A stretch of DNA of 45,741 nt, from the NCBI GenBank assembly GCA_013298505.1, contig JAAFHY010000007.1, positions 1 to 45,741 on the forward strand. Reading direction: 5' to 3'. The notes beneath the pieces are model-generated. The model saw only the letters and a program-made list of their open reading frames with translations. It had not been told where the DNA came from and did no database searches. Origin of the DNA: Cytophagales bacterium (GTDB taxonomy: Bacteria; Bacteroidota; Bacteroidia; Cytophagales; Cyclobacteriaceae). This document shows positions 9,026-17,033 of the stretch, in pieces. Positions within the stretch are counted from its first letter, which is position 1, and every line of letters begins with the position of its first letter. Both the position numbers and the translations under genes were made by a program.

Positions 9026-10230
9026 TGACCACTTATAAACGAGTTGGATTAGCGATCAGTGCGTTGGTATTATGCACTACTAGTTTAGCTCAAAATCAAA
9101 GCGTAGCTAGTCAGTCTGAAAAAGACCTAATTGATGTTGCGGGAAAATTTTTGAAAGCAAAATGGCTTACCAAGCACGACACGCTGACTAAAAAAACCGG
9201 ACGGGTGCATTTTTCAGGCGCTCCATCATTTGGGTATTCGCTTACCAGCGGAGCTTCAGCCATTTTTGTGGGCGACTTTGCTTTTTTTACTAGCGAAGAG
9301 AAAGAGCAGAAAATTTCGATTGTCTATTCCGATGTGTTGTATACCCAAAAGCAACAATTCGTTTTTAGGATTCAAAATAATTTGTGGACGAGGAACAACA
9401 AGTACAACATAGTTTCAGATTGGCGATACTATTGGTACCCACAAAAAACATATGGGTTGGGCGGGCAAACTCAATTAGAAAATTTTGTAGATCAAACCTA
9501 TTCATACATTCGGTTTCATCAATCGCTGCTACGATCCTTTAAACCAAACTGGTATGCAGGGGTAGGTGTTGCCATCGATTATCATTATGCCATTTCGCAA
9601 GAGACAAGCAGCCAACAAGTAAGAGATGAAATTCAGTTATACGGAATAGGCAACCAATCTACTTCAACGGGTATTTTATTTAGCCTACTTTACGATAGCC
9701 GAGTCAACTCCATCAACCCGTGGGGCGGCAGGTATTTAAGTTTTGTTTACCGCCCCAATTTTACTTTTCTGGGTAGTGATGCAAATTGGCAAACCATTCA
9801 ATTAGATGTGCGAGAATATATTCCTTTCCCTAAACGGAGTAAAAACATTCTTGCTTTGTGGAGCTACAACTGGTTTACTTTTGGCGGCAACCCACCCTAT
9901 TTAGATTTGCCCGCCACTGCGTGGGACGTAAGCAGCAACATGGGGCGCGGCTACATTCAAGGGAGATTTAGAAGTAAAAACTTGGTTTACCTCGAATCAG
10001 AATATCGTTTTAGAATTTCTAGAAGTGGTCTATTTGGCGGTGTTGTTTTCGCGAACTCACAATCGGTTACCGACTGGCCATCTAATCAATTCAGAAGTAT
10101 TGCAGTAGGTGCAGGAGCTGGCCTGCGGATAAAATTCAACAAACACTCGCGAGCCAATGTTTGCATCGACTATGCATTTGGCCAGGGCGGCTCGCAAGGG
10201 ATATTTGTAAATTTGGGCGAGGTGTTTTAG
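9025..10230 (+). CDS. Outer membrane beta-barrel protein, BamA/TamA (Omp85) surface-antigen type
   Basis: 401 residues with a signal peptide ending near LAQNQ. The body alternates short amphipathic strands with aromatic ends. SRVNSINPWGGRYLSF resembles the first barrel strands of D15/Omp85 surface antigens, and the GRGYIQGRFRSKN region sits where the Omp85 RGY/RGF motif occurs. No POTRA repeats are present, so this is a barrel-only member rather than the assembly factor BamA encoded at 17785-20529. The one-base overlap with the Asp-box protein suggests the pair works together, perhaps with the propeller on the periplasmic or outer face of the barrel; that is inference. A palindromic element starts at the base after the stop codon. 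Confidence 0.7.
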   Translation: MTTYKRVGLAISALVLCTTSLAQNQSVASQSEKDLIDVAGKFLKAKWLTKHDTLTKKTGRVHFSGAPSFGYSLTSGASAIFVGDFAFFTSEEKEQKISIVYSDVLYTQKQQFVFRIQNNLWTRNNKYNIVSDWRYYWYPQKTYGLGGQTQLENFVDQTYSYIRFHQSLLRSFKPNWYAGVGVAIDYHYAISQETSSQQVRDEIQLYGIGNQSTSTGILFSLLYDSRVNSINPWGGRYLSFVYRPNFTFLGSDANWQTIQLDVREYIPFPKRSKNILALWSYNWFTFGGNPPYLDLPATAWDVSSNMGRGYIQGRFRSKNLVYLESEYRFRISRSGLFGGVVFANSQSVTDWPSNQFRSIAVGAGAGLRIKFNKHSRANVCIDYAFGQGGSQGIFVNLGEVF

Positions 10231-10369
10231 TTAAGGGCATCTCTAAAAACCAAGATATGCGTCTTTGCGAGGGGGGAATGACCATAGCAATCTCTAGTTT
10301 ATGCTCCGAAATTAGAGATTGCTTCGCTGTCGCTCGCAAAGACGGGTAAATTTTTAAAGATACCCTTAA
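10231..10369. repeat. 139-bp nested palindromic element (MITE/REP-like)
   Basis: Three nested inverted repeats share one centre. The outer 19-bp arms (10231-10249 and 10351-10369, TTAAGGGCATCTCTAAAAA against its near-complement) match at 17 of 19 positions. A perfect 12-bp pair, CGTCTTTGCGAG/CTCGCAAAGACG, lies at 10260-10271 and 10333-10344. A perfect 11-bp pair, AGCAATCTCTA/TAGAGATTGCT, lies at 10286-10296 and 10313-10323. The inner core resembles the TTGCGAG...AGCAATCTC dispersed repeat found in many bacterial genomes. It has no coding capacity and fills the gap between two convergent genes, where its hairpin could also stop transcription from both sides. Confidence 0.8.
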
Positions 10370-10403
10370 TTTAAGTTTTCCACGGCTCTTGGCTATTCCC
10401 AAA

Positions 10404-11117
10404 TTAAGTTAGCTCTCGTAAGTATAATTGAATGGTATTCTCTAATCCAAAGTAAAGCGCATCGCATATCAAAGCGTGGCCTATGGAAACCTCGTCTAAC
10501 AACGGAAGAGATTGTTTCAAATGAGCTAGGTTTTTTAAATCTAAATCGTGGCCAGCATTAATGCCAAGACCTAGGCTGAGTGCCTTTTTTGCTGCTGCCA
10601 CGTAAGGCAAAACCGCATCGGTTTTATTTTTATGATACAAAGTGGCGTAAGGCTCGGTATACAGTTCTATGCGATCGGCCCCAACTGCTTTTGCGCCTTC
10701 AACCATGGTCTCAATTGGGTTCACAAAAACTGACACACGAACTCCGCGTTGCTTAATTTCCGAGGTTATTTTTTTTAATAAAGATTCGTTTGCAATCGTA
10801 TCCCATCCAGCATTTGAAGTGATGGCGTCTGGTTTATCAGGAACGAGAGTGGCTTGGGTAGGTTTTACTTCTTTGATTAGTTGAAGAAATCCTTCGTCTG
10901 GATAACCCTCAATATTAAACTCTGTGGTAACAACCTTTTTTAATTCAATCACATCTTGGAAACGAATGTGGCGCCCGTCCGGCCTAGGATGTACCGTAAT
11001 TCCCTGCGCACCAAACCGCTCGCAATCAATAGCGGTTTTAATTACATCGGGGTTGTTGGCTCCTCGTGCATTTCTAAGTGTGGCAATTTTGTTGATGTTT
11101 ACGGAAAGTCTTGTCAT
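10404..11117 (-). CDS. pdxJ: Pyridoxine 5'-phosphate synthase
   Basis: A 237-residue cytoplasmic TIM-barrel enzyme that condenses 1-deoxyxylulose 5-phosphate with 3-amino-2-oxopropyl phosphate in the DXP-dependent vitamin B6 pathway. The N-terminus [19 protein letters not shown] and the following [17 protein letters not shown] are hallmark PdxJ sequences. VNAGHDL and [10 protein letters not shown] near the C-terminus are the phosphate-binding part. Length is standard. The ATG at 11117 is preceded four bases upstream by CAACTTTG, which is one base off the Bacteroidota -7 box, so the mRNA may have almost no leader. It is convergent with the barrel gene across the palindromic element. Confidence 0.95.
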   Translation of the reverse strand: MTRLSVNINKIATLRNARGANNPDVIKTAIDCERFGAQGITVHPRPDGRHIRFQDVIELKKVVTTEFNIEGYPDEGFLQLIKEVKPTQATLVPDKPDAITSNAGWDTIANESLLKKITSEIKQRGVRVSVFVNPIETMVEGAKAVGADRIELYTEPYATLYHKNKTDAVLPYVAAAKKALSLGLGINAGHDLDLKNLAHLKQSLPLLDEVSIGHALICDALYFGLENTIQLYLRELT

Positions 11118-11158
11118 GTCGCAAAGTTGAATTATTTTGACTAAACTTGTATATCAAA

Positions 11159-11195
11159 AATTACCTAAGTGTGTAATATACATCGTTAGGTAATT
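11159..11195 (-). terminator. Hairpin downstream of the NTF2-like gene
   Basis: Perfect 10-bp arms AATTACCTAA (11159-11168) and TTAGGTAATT (11186-11195) enclose a 17-base loop. Read on the minus strand the hairpin is followed by TTTTGATAT. It lies just past the 3' end of the gene at 11242-11733 and before pdxJ, so it could separate the two transcripts. The stem is AT-rich, and on the plus strand CTTTTTT also follows it. Confidence 0.5.
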
Positions 11196-11241
11196 CTTTT
11201 TTGCCCTCCACCATCCAAGTTCTACCTAGGTGCAAAAGTCC

Positions 11242-11733
11242 CTATTTCATCGGCTTAGCAGCTAAAAAATCTTTTTCGCCAATCGTATTATTTTCTGACG
11301 AATCGGTGTCTACCACTATTTTCCAAAACCCTTTTTCTTTTTTCAAAGCAACATGAAATCGACCGTAAAAAACCTGTGAGGTGCCATTGGCAAATTGATA
11401 AGTACTTTTATAAACACCTACCTCAATAGCCTGAATGCTATTGTCTAAGCGTTCTGTAAACCGCAGTTCTAAAACCCGTTTTATTTTTTCTTCTATATCC
11501 TGTTTGTCACTCGCCTTTGTTTCTTTTAAATACTGTTCCCAATTGAGTACTTGTTTGGCATCGCGCGGAGAGCGGATCAAGTCTTTCGAGTGCAAGGCTA
11601 AAAATTCTTCTGAGCGATGCCGATTGTATGCTTCGATAAATGGCTTCCAAACTTGTTTGTCAATTTCATTTTGCACTTGGCCGTTTGCCTTTATAGCCGT
11701 CACAAAAAAGAGAGCTAAGATTAGGTATCTCAT
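11242..11733 (-). CDS. Exported NTF2-like (SnoaL/DUF4440-type) protein
   Basis: 163 residues with a signal peptide MRYLILALFFVTAIKANGQ. The pattern is that of the cystatin-like NTF2 fold: an N-terminal helix with W(K)PFIEAYNRHRSEEFLALHSKDL, then curved strands with FYGRFHVALKKEKGFWKIVVDTDSSE. Many proteins of this type are small secreted or periplasmic binding proteins without a known reaction. No catalytic residues can be assigned. It stands alone on its strand, with a hairpin after its end and a divergent gene at 11816. Confidence 0.65.
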   Translation of the reverse strand: MRYLILALFFVTAIKANGQVQNEIDKQVWKPFIEAYNRHRSEEFLALHSKDLIRSPRDAKQVLNWEQYLKETKASDKQDIEEKIKRVLELRFTERLDNSIQAIEVGVYKSTYQFANGTSQVFYGRFHVALKKEKGFWKIVVDTDSSENNTIGEKDFLAAKPMK

Positions 11734-11789
11734 AACTTAATTTTTTATGCTGAACGAAATGTATTCATTTTAGTTATCTGTTCTATCAT

Positions 11790-11797
11790 TACCTTTG
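11790..11797 (+). promoter_or_regulatory. -7 box (TACCTTTG) upstream of the GatB/YqeY-like gene
   Basis: TACCTTTG matches the Bacteroidota housekeeping -7 consensus TAnnTTTG. It sits 18 bases before the ATG at 11816. The -33 position holds only a T-run rather than a clear TTG. It overlaps an in-frame TTG that would give a longer reading frame, which argues that the true start is the ATG. It probably drives the long plus-strand gene run that follows. Confidence 0.55.
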
Positions 11798-11815
11798 CAT
11801 ACTAATTATTTTATC

Positions 11816-12268
11816 ATGAGCTTAAAACTTCAAATTGATGGCGACATAAAAAAAGCCATGTTAGCAAAAAACAAAGAAGAGCTAGACGCACTCCGCAGCA
11901 TCAAGAGTATGATTTTACTGGCCGAAACAGACAAAGGTAGCAGTGGTGAGATTGCGGCAGATGTAGAAAATAAAATACTGATGAAGGCCGCTAAGCAACG
12001 GAAAGAATCGGCAGAGATTTTTGCTAAAGAGGGTCGGCCTGAGTTAGCACAAAAAGAAAATTTTCAACTGGATATCATCAGTCGCTACTTACCGAAACAA
12101 TTGAACGAAGAAGAGATTGCTGCCGAACTGAAAAAGATCATCGAACAAACAGGTGCTAAAGGCCCGCAAGATATGGGAAAGGTAATGGGCGTTGCCACCA
12201 AACAATTGGCCGGTAAGGCAGATGGCAAAGTGATTTCTGAGTTGGTAAAAAAACTGTTGGCGTCTTGA
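11816..12268 (+). CDS. GatB/YqeY domain-containing protein
   Basis: 150 residues. The N-terminal part (MSLKLQIDGDIKKAMLAKNKEELDALRSIKSMIL) is the helical YqeY half, and the C-terminal part carries the YLPKQLNEEEI and GAKGPQDMGKVMG motifs of the GatB/Yqey tRNA-binding tail. Stand-alone proteins of this type are widespread and presumed to bind tRNA or help amidotransferases, but their role is not settled. I chose the ATG at 11816 over the upstream TTG because a -7 box covers the extension. The stop TGA overlaps the TTG start of the CvpA gene (TTGA), a coupling arrangement. Confidence 0.88.
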   Translation: MSLKLQIDGDIKKAMLAKNKEELDALRSIKSMILLAETDKGSSGEIAADVENKILMKAAKQRKESAEIFAKEGRPELAQKENFQLDIISRYLPKQLNEEEIAAELKKIIEQTGAKGPQDMGKVMGVATKQLAGKADGKVISELVKKLLAS

Positions 12269-12771
12269 GCAAAGTCGACATCATTATTCTTCTTCTTTTG
12301 TCGTTAGGTGCTTATCTTGGTTATAAACGTGGGTTTTTGATGACGTTATTTTTTTTGCTTGCATTGGTTATTGGAGTTTTTTTAGGGTTTAAGTTAATGA
12401 GGGAGGGAATGGCTCTCTTGCACGAGCACTTCAATGCCGATCAAACATTCTTACCTTATTTATCGTTCTGCATTATTTTTATTGCCGTTATTGTGCTGGT
12501 CATTTTCGTAGGCTCAAGAATAAAAAGCTCGGTCGATCAAACTTTTTTAGGAAAAGTTGATGCCTTGGCCGGGGCATTGTTAGGGGCAATCAAATATGCG
12601 TTTGGTTTAAGCGTGATAATTTGGCTAGCCGAGTCATTAAAAATTCAATTGCCCGAAAATTGGCTGGCCGGCTCGCACCTTTATCCTGTTACGGCCAAAG
12701 TTGCAGAAAAGGCGAGCGCGTTTTTGGGTCAATTCATACCTTTTTTCAAAGAAATATTCAGACAGTTCTAA
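12265..12771 (+). CDS. CvpA family inner membrane protein
   Basis: 168 residues with four hydrophobic segments. VDIIILLLLSLGAYLGYKRGFLMTL at the N-terminus is the CvpA signature, and the centre has GALLGAIKYAFGLSVIIW. CvpA proteins are linked to colicin V export and envelope homeostasis in other bacteria, with no known mechanism. It starts at TTG, overlapping the previous stop by four bases (TTGA), so it probably depends on translational coupling. The alpha/beta hydrolase starts 46 bp downstream. Confidence 0.85.
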   Translation: MSKVDIIILLLLSLGAYLGYKRGFLMTLFFLLALVIGVFLGFKLMREGMALLHEHFNADQTFLPYLSFCIIFIAVIVLVIFVGSRIKSSVDQTFLGKVDALAGALLGAIKYAFGLSVIIWLAESLKIQLPENWLAGSHLYPVTAKVAEKASAFLGQFIPFFKEIFRQF

Positions 12772-12817
12772 GGTTCGGTTTTTTTTAGTTACTTATCAGC
12801 AAATAAATTCCAATAGC

Positions 12818-13582
12818 ATGGCTTTGGTTGTAAAAGAGAAACAAGAATTTAAGTATGTAGATGAAGGCGAGGGTCAAGTTCTGATGCTTTTACATGGGCT
12901 GTTTGGCGCACTCAGTAATTGGGAGGCAGTAGTGGCTTATTATTCTAAGCACTTCAGGGTGATTATCCCCATGCTGCCCATCTATGAAATGCCCATTAAA
13001 GAGGCTGGCCTAAATGGCTTGCGCGAATTTGTTGAACGCTTTGTGGACATGATGAAGTTGGAAAAAATGATGATCATGGGCAATTCGCTAGGCGGCCATG
13101 TGGGCATCTTGTACACTCTTCAAAATCCATCCAAAGTTACCAAGTTGGTTTTAACAGGAAGCTCGGGTCTTTTTGAAAATACAATGGGCGGATCGTACCC
13201 ACGAAGAGGCAGTTACGATTACATAAGAGAGCGAGTAGCTTATACTTTTTATGATCCCAATGTAGCCTCTAAAGAATTAGTAGACGAAGTATTTGAAACC
13301 ACCAAGAGCATACCCAAGTGCATGCGCATTGTGGCCATTGCAAAATCGGCACAGCGAAATAACCTGGCGTTAGAATTAAAAAATATCACGGTACCTACAC
13401 TACTGGTTTGGGGTCTTAACGATACTATTACACCACCGATGGTTGGCCATGAATTCAATAGGCTAATCCCAAATTCTGAATTAAAGTTTATTGACAAATG
13501 TTGCCATGCGCCAATGATGGAGCATCCCGAAAAATTTAACAAGATGGCCGAAGACTTTTTAGTAAGACCCATTGTTTCATGA
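12818..13582 (+). CDS. Alpha/beta-fold hydrolase
   Basis: 254 residues. LLHGLFGALSNW gives the oxyanion-hole HG motif, MGNSLGGHVGI is the nucleophile elbow (Ser in GNSLGG), LLVWGLNDTITPP carries the likely acid, and CCHAPMMEHPEKF the catalytic His. The triad Ser-Asp-His is therefore complete. Substrate cannot be told; esterase or C-C hydrolase activity is typical of such proteins. The start is the ATG at 12818; an upstream in-frame start would run into the CvpA gene with a non-homologous-looking extension. The last four bases overlap the CBS gene (ATGA), as is usual for linked genes in this conserved nadK neighbourhood. Confidence 0.88.
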   Translation: MALVVKEKQEFKYVDEGEGQVLMLLHGLFGALSNWEAVVAYYSKHFRVIIPMLPIYEMPIKEAGLNGLREFVERFVDMMKLEKMMIMGNSLGGHVGILYTLQNPSKVTKLVLTGSSGLFENTMGGSYPRRGSYDYIRERVAYTFYDPNVASKELVDEVFETTKSIPKCMRIVAIAKSAQRNNLALELKNITVPTLLVWGLNDTITPPMVGHEFNRLIPNSELKFIDKCCHAPMMEHPEKFNKMAEDFLVRPIVS

Positions 13583-14244
13583 TAGCCGAAGAACTCGTTA
13601 ACAACATGATTCCACCGCTCAAAGTAACCGATGATGCGGACAAAGCCATTGTGTGGATGGAAGAATTTAGATGCACCCACTTACCCTTGGTAGAAGGCGG
13701 AAAGCTGCTTGGATTTATTTCCGAAGAAATCATTTTAGAGTCCAATGATATTGGGAAAAATTTATCTGCATTTCCGTTGGTGGGCAAAGACTGTTTTGTG
13801 TCGCTTCACGATCATTTTTATGATATTTTAAAGGTGGCAGGCGATAACAAAATTCAGATGGTGGCGGTGGTAAACGAGTATCAGCAATACGAAGGAGTGA
13901 TTACCGTGCAAGACATGATGATTTCGTTTGCTCAAACAGCGTCCGTGCAAATGCCAGGCAGTATACTGGTGCTTTCGATGGATCTAATTGATTATTCACT
14001 GGCTGAAATTAGCCGATACGTTGAAGAGAATAATGCGAAGGTAATAAGCAGCACCATGGTAGAAGACCCCATGGACAAGGGAAAAATAAAACTTACTCTT
14101 AAGATTAACCAAACCGACCTAAAACGAATTGTGGCCACGCTAGAAAGATTCAATTACCGAATCATCGCGCGCTACCAAGAGGCCAACCAAGAAGAAGGAG
14201 AGAAAGAAAAAATAGATATGCTCCTTCGCTATTTAGAAATCTAG
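13579..14244 (+). CDS. CBS domain-pair protein
   Basis: 221 residues with two CBS motifs in the first half: MIPPLKVTDDADKAIVWMEE with LPLVEGGKLLGFISEE, and HDHFYDILKVAGDNKIQMVAVVNEYQQYEGVITVQDM. The C-terminal half (PGSILVLSMDLIDYSLAEISRYVEENNAKV) resembles an ACT-like regulatory module. CBS pairs bind adenosyl compounds and usually regulate a partner protein. The ATG overlaps the hydrolase stop, and nadK follows after five bases, so it may sense adenylate or NAD-related state for this operon; that is inference. Confidence 0.85.
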   Translation: MIAEELVNNMIPPLKVTDDADKAIVWMEEFRCTHLPLVEGGKLLGFISEEIILESNDIGKNLSAFPLVGKDCFVSLHDHFYDILKVAGDNKIQMVAVVNEYQQYEGVITVQDMMISFAQTASVQMPGSILVLSMDLIDYSLAEISRYVEENNAKVISSTMVEDPMDKGKIKLTLKINQTDLKRIVATLERFNYRIIARYQEANQEEGEKEKIDMLLRYLEI

Positions 14245-14249
14245 CACAG

Positions 14250-15128
14250 ATGATCCGCATAGGCATACACGGAAAGGATTTTCAAAATAAATCGCTGCGT
14301 TTTTTAGAGCGAGTGCTCGATCATTTACAACGCAGCCAGGTAGAAATTTGGGTATCAGAAAAGTTTTTAAAACAGTTTAAGTCGCCCCGCATCAACGCCT
14401 ATAAGCTCAGGGCGTTTGGCCACGATGAAAACCTCCATTCGCTCGATTATTTTCTATCGCTCGGTGGCGATGGCACGTTGCTGGAATCGGTTACGTATAT
14501 TGGTAAATGGCAAATCCCGATTTTAGGGATAAACACAGGGCGACTTGGCTTTTTGGCAACTACCAGCCGCGATGACATGGAAGATTCGCTAGACGAACTG
14601 TTGAATGGCCACTACACAATTGATAGTAGATCTGTTTTAAAACTGATTTCATCGCCAAAACTTTTTGGGAAACTCAATTTTGCGTTGAACGATTTCACCA
14701 TCATGAAGAAAGATACTTCGTCAATGATCACGGTGCACGTTCATGCCGATGGCGAATTATTAAACTCATATTGGTCTGACGGAATTATCGTTTCTACCCC
14801 AACTGGATCTACCGGCTACTCGCTTAGTTGTGGCGGGCCACTTGTTCATCCTAAATCCGAAAGCTTCGTCATAACGGCCGTTAGCCCACATAATTTAGGC
14901 ACACGCCCTATCGTACTGTCAGACGACCGAGAGATTACTTTTCAAATTGAAGGAAGAAGTAAAAAGTACTTAATTTCTCTTGATTCGCGGTTCGAGACAG
15001 TTGACGAGGGGGTTAAGTTAAAGATCAGGAAGGAGAAATTTCAAGTAAAATTGATTCAGCTTAGTTCGCAAAACTACTTCAACACGCTGCGTCAAAAACT
15101 CAATTGGGGAGTAGATGCCCGCAACTGA
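14250..15128 (+). CDS. nadK: NAD kinase
   Basis: 292 residues. LSLGGDGTLLESV is the GGDGT phosphate-donor motif, GINTGRLGFLAT the second conserved block, and STPTGSTGYSLSCGGPLVHP the NAD-binding block; SPHNLGTRPIVLSD follows. The enzyme phosphorylates NAD to NADP in the cytoplasm. Length is normal. It sits five bases after the CBS gene and is followed by outer membrane protein genes and uppS, an order I recall as common in Bacteroidota. Confidence 0.96.
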   Translation: MIRIGIHGKDFQNKSLRFLERVLDHLQRSQVEIWVSEKFLKQFKSPRINAYKLRAFGHDENLHSLDYFLSLGGDGTLLESVTYIGKWQIPILGINTGRLGFLATTSRDDMEDSLDELLNGHYTIDSRSVLKLISSPKLFGKLNFALNDFTIMKKDTSSMITVHVHADGELLNSYWSDGIIVSTPTGSTGYSLSCGGPLVHPKSESFVITAVSPHNLGTRPIVLSDDREITFQIEGRSKKYLISLDSRFETVDEGVKLKIRKEKFQVKLIQLSSQNYFNTLRQKLNWGVDARN

Positions 15129-15183
15129 CGATTAAATATTTCATTTTTAAGAAAATCATATCGGCTCTTTTAGGTTATTTTAA

Positions 15184-15191
15184 TACCTTTG
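15184..15191 (+). promoter_or_regulatory. -7 box (TACCTTTG) upstream of the DUF6089-like pair
   Basis: TACCTTTG lies 23 bases before the ATG at 15215, matching TAnnTTTG. There is no clear TTG at the -33 distance. It suggests that the barrel genes and what follows have their own transcript besides any readthrough from nadK. It also covers part of a longer in-frame extension, supporting the ATG start. Confidence 0.5.
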
Positions 15192-15214
15192 TCGTTGCTC
15201 TAATTATCCTCGTT

Positions 15215-16225
15215 ATGAGAAAGTTAAGTTTTGTTGTGCTTAGTGTTGCTTTATTGGTCGGCTCAATTTCAGAAGCCTATTCTCAATTCAATGCACGGTC
15301 TATCAAAAAGACCAATAAAAGAATTGCCCACTATCGTGGAAAAAAATCCGGATTCAGCAAATCAAATGTGTATTCAGGCATAGGTGTTTCCATCAATGCA
15401 CTAAACTATTTTGGTGATCTTTCTCCTTCTACTAGCAAGCTGAGTACGGATTTATCTTTTACAAAACCAGGCTTTGGCCTTTCATTTTTTCATCGCTTTG
15501 GGCCAAGATATACTTTGATGGCTCAATACATGTACGGGACTATAAAAGGTTCAGATTCAGAATCTGCTAGCGCGTCTGATAAGGAAAGTGCGGTTTTCAG
15601 AAATACAAGAAATCTCTCATTTAGCAACTCCATTCATGAACTTTCCATCTTAGCATACATAGATCTTTTTGAAAACCAAGCTACTTACATCAGCCGCGTT
15701 AAGTGGACTCCTTATTTATATGTTGGGGGTACTTTGTTTGCTCACAATCCTACGGCCATAGCCCCGAAAACAGATTTGAAAGGAAATGCCTTAGCACAAG
15801 CGGGGCAAAGCGTAGACTTGCAACCTCTAAAAACTGAAGGACAATCCTATAGTTTGATTCAGTTTGCCGTACCATTCGGTGCGGGTGCTCGTTTTAAGAT
15901 AAACGAGGTTATGGATTTATGGGCCGACTTTGGATTTAGATATACCTTCACCGATTATTTGGATGACGTAAGTGATAAGTATGTCGACTTAAACACACTA
16001 AGTCCACTTGGCCAAGCGTTGTCATATAGAACAAATGAATTATCAGGATATCCTACTGTTGGTCAATCTACGCCTTCAGAACTTGCGGGTGTAAATGTGC
16101 AAAACGGGTATGGAAGAAAAGGCGATAAACGTGGAGGCTCAACTCAAAATGATATTTATATGGTAACGTCCATCCGCCTTACTTACATTTTGGGAGCTAC
16201 TTTTCATAAAGCTAAATTCAGATAA
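15215..16225 (+). CDS. DUF6089-like outer membrane protein (first of two)
   Basis: 336 residues from the ATG at 15215, with a signal peptide ending near EAYSQ. After a basic stretch (RSIKKTNKRIAHYRGKK) comes GIGVSINALNYFGDLSPS, the motif that opens this barrel family in Bacteroidota. Strands with alternating hydrophobic residues follow (FGAGARFKINEVMDLWADFGFRYTF), ending in a strand before the terminal KFR. A predicted outer membrane beta-barrel of unknown function. A longer frame from 15104 would overlap nadK and has no signal peptide at its start. It overlaps the next gene by one base (TAATG). Confidence 0.72.
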   Translation: MRKLSFVVLSVALLVGSISEAYSQFNARSIKKTNKRIAHYRGKKSGFSKSNVYSGIGVSINALNYFGDLSPSTSKLSTDLSFTKPGFGLSFFHRFGPRYTLMAQYMYGTIKGSDSESASASDKESAVFRNTRNLSFSNSIHELSILAYIDLFENQATYISRVKWTPYLYVGGTLFAHNPTAIAPKTDLKGNALAQAGQSVDLQPLKTEGQSYSLIQFAVPFGAGARFKINEVMDLWADFGFRYTFTDYLDDVSDKYVDLNTLSPLGQALSYRTNELSGYPTVGQSTPSELAGVNVQNGYGRKGDKRGGSTQNDIYMVTSIRLTYILGATFHKAKFR

Positions 16226-16926
16226 TGATTCGCGGTTTCTTCGCGAAGATTACCTTTCTGGCATTATTGATTCATGCTAACTTAAGCAACGCACAAATTT
16301 CTCAACGAACAGAAATTGGTGGTGGGCTTGGTGTATTCAATTACACAGGCGATTTAGTAAGAACCTATAATCTGGCAACAGCCAAACCCGCAGCCACTAT
16401 TTTTTATCGCAATAATATCAGCCGCGTAATTAGCTTTCGAACCTCACTAACAGGTGGCCAACTAGCCGCGAGTGACAAAGATTACCCAATAGACCCCCAG
16501 GCAGCAAAAAGAGGTGCGTCATTCGATTTGATTTTACTAGAGCTCTCGGGCTGTTTTGAATACCATTTTTTAGATTGGCGAGATGATAAGCGAAAACTGC
16601 GCTTTACCCCTTATCTATTTGGAGGAGTTGCACTCTTTGGTATTTCCGGGACGCCTAATAGAACCACTCAATACAGCAATGTGCAGCTTAGCATTCCATT
16701 TGGGGGAGGGATGAAATATGTATTAAATCCCCGTTATTACATCTCGTTTGAACTTGGCATCCGAAAAACTTTTTTTGACTACCTAGATAATGTATCGAGC
16801 GGGGATTTAACCATTAAAAATTTTCAGTACGGAAATCCCAACGATAATGACAATTACTTCTTTACAGGGCTAACGTTGACCTATACATTTTACGATATTC
16901 CGTGCGCCTCAAACCCCTATCGGTAA
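16225..16926 (+). CDS. DUF6089-like outer membrane protein (second of two)
   Basis: 233 residues, signal peptide ending near SNAQI. EIGGGLGVFNYTGDLVRTYN aligns with the opening motif of its upstream neighbour (GIGVSINALNYFGDL), and FGGGMKYVLNPRYYISFELGIRKTFFDYLDNVS aligns with the later strands, so the two are paralogs. It is shorter by about 100 residues. Start and previous stop share one base (TAATG). Location next to uppS and bamA suggests a link with envelope assembly, but no function is known. Confidence 0.72.
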   Translation: MIRGFFAKITFLALLIHANLSNAQISQRTEIGGGLGVFNYTGDLVRTYNLATAKPAATIFYRNNISRVISFRTSLTGGQLAASDKDYPIDPQAAKRGASFDLILLELSGCFEYHFLDWRDDKRKLRFTPYLFGGVALFGISGTPNRTTQYSNVQLSIPFGGGMKYVLNPRYYISFELGIRKTFFDYLDNVSSGDLTIKNFQYGNPNDNDNYFFTGLTLTYTFYDIPCASNPYR

Positions 16927-17018
16927 TTCCTTGAAGGGTAGAACTATTTTAGAAGGAGAAACATCACAACATTGCGATTTTGAGTGTATTGAGAGGTGGC
17001 TAATGTTTGAAAAAAGGC

Positions 17019-17026
17019 TACTTTTG
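17019..17026 (+). promoter_or_regulatory. -7 box (TACTTTTG) directly before uppS
   Basis: TACTTTTG is a full match to TAnnTTTG. Only seven bases separate it from the GTG at 17034, so a transcript from it would be leaderless or nearly so. No TTG is found 19-21 bases upstream (the nearest, at 16989-16991, is 27 bases away), which lowers confidence. Confidence 0.5.
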
Positions 17027-17033
17027 CACCCTT

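Noticed and set aside
12701-12817. Upstream extension of the alpha/beta hydrolase by 39 codons
   Set aside because: It overlaps the end of the CvpA gene and adds basic, non-homologous-looking sequence; the ATG at 12818 gives the usual family start.
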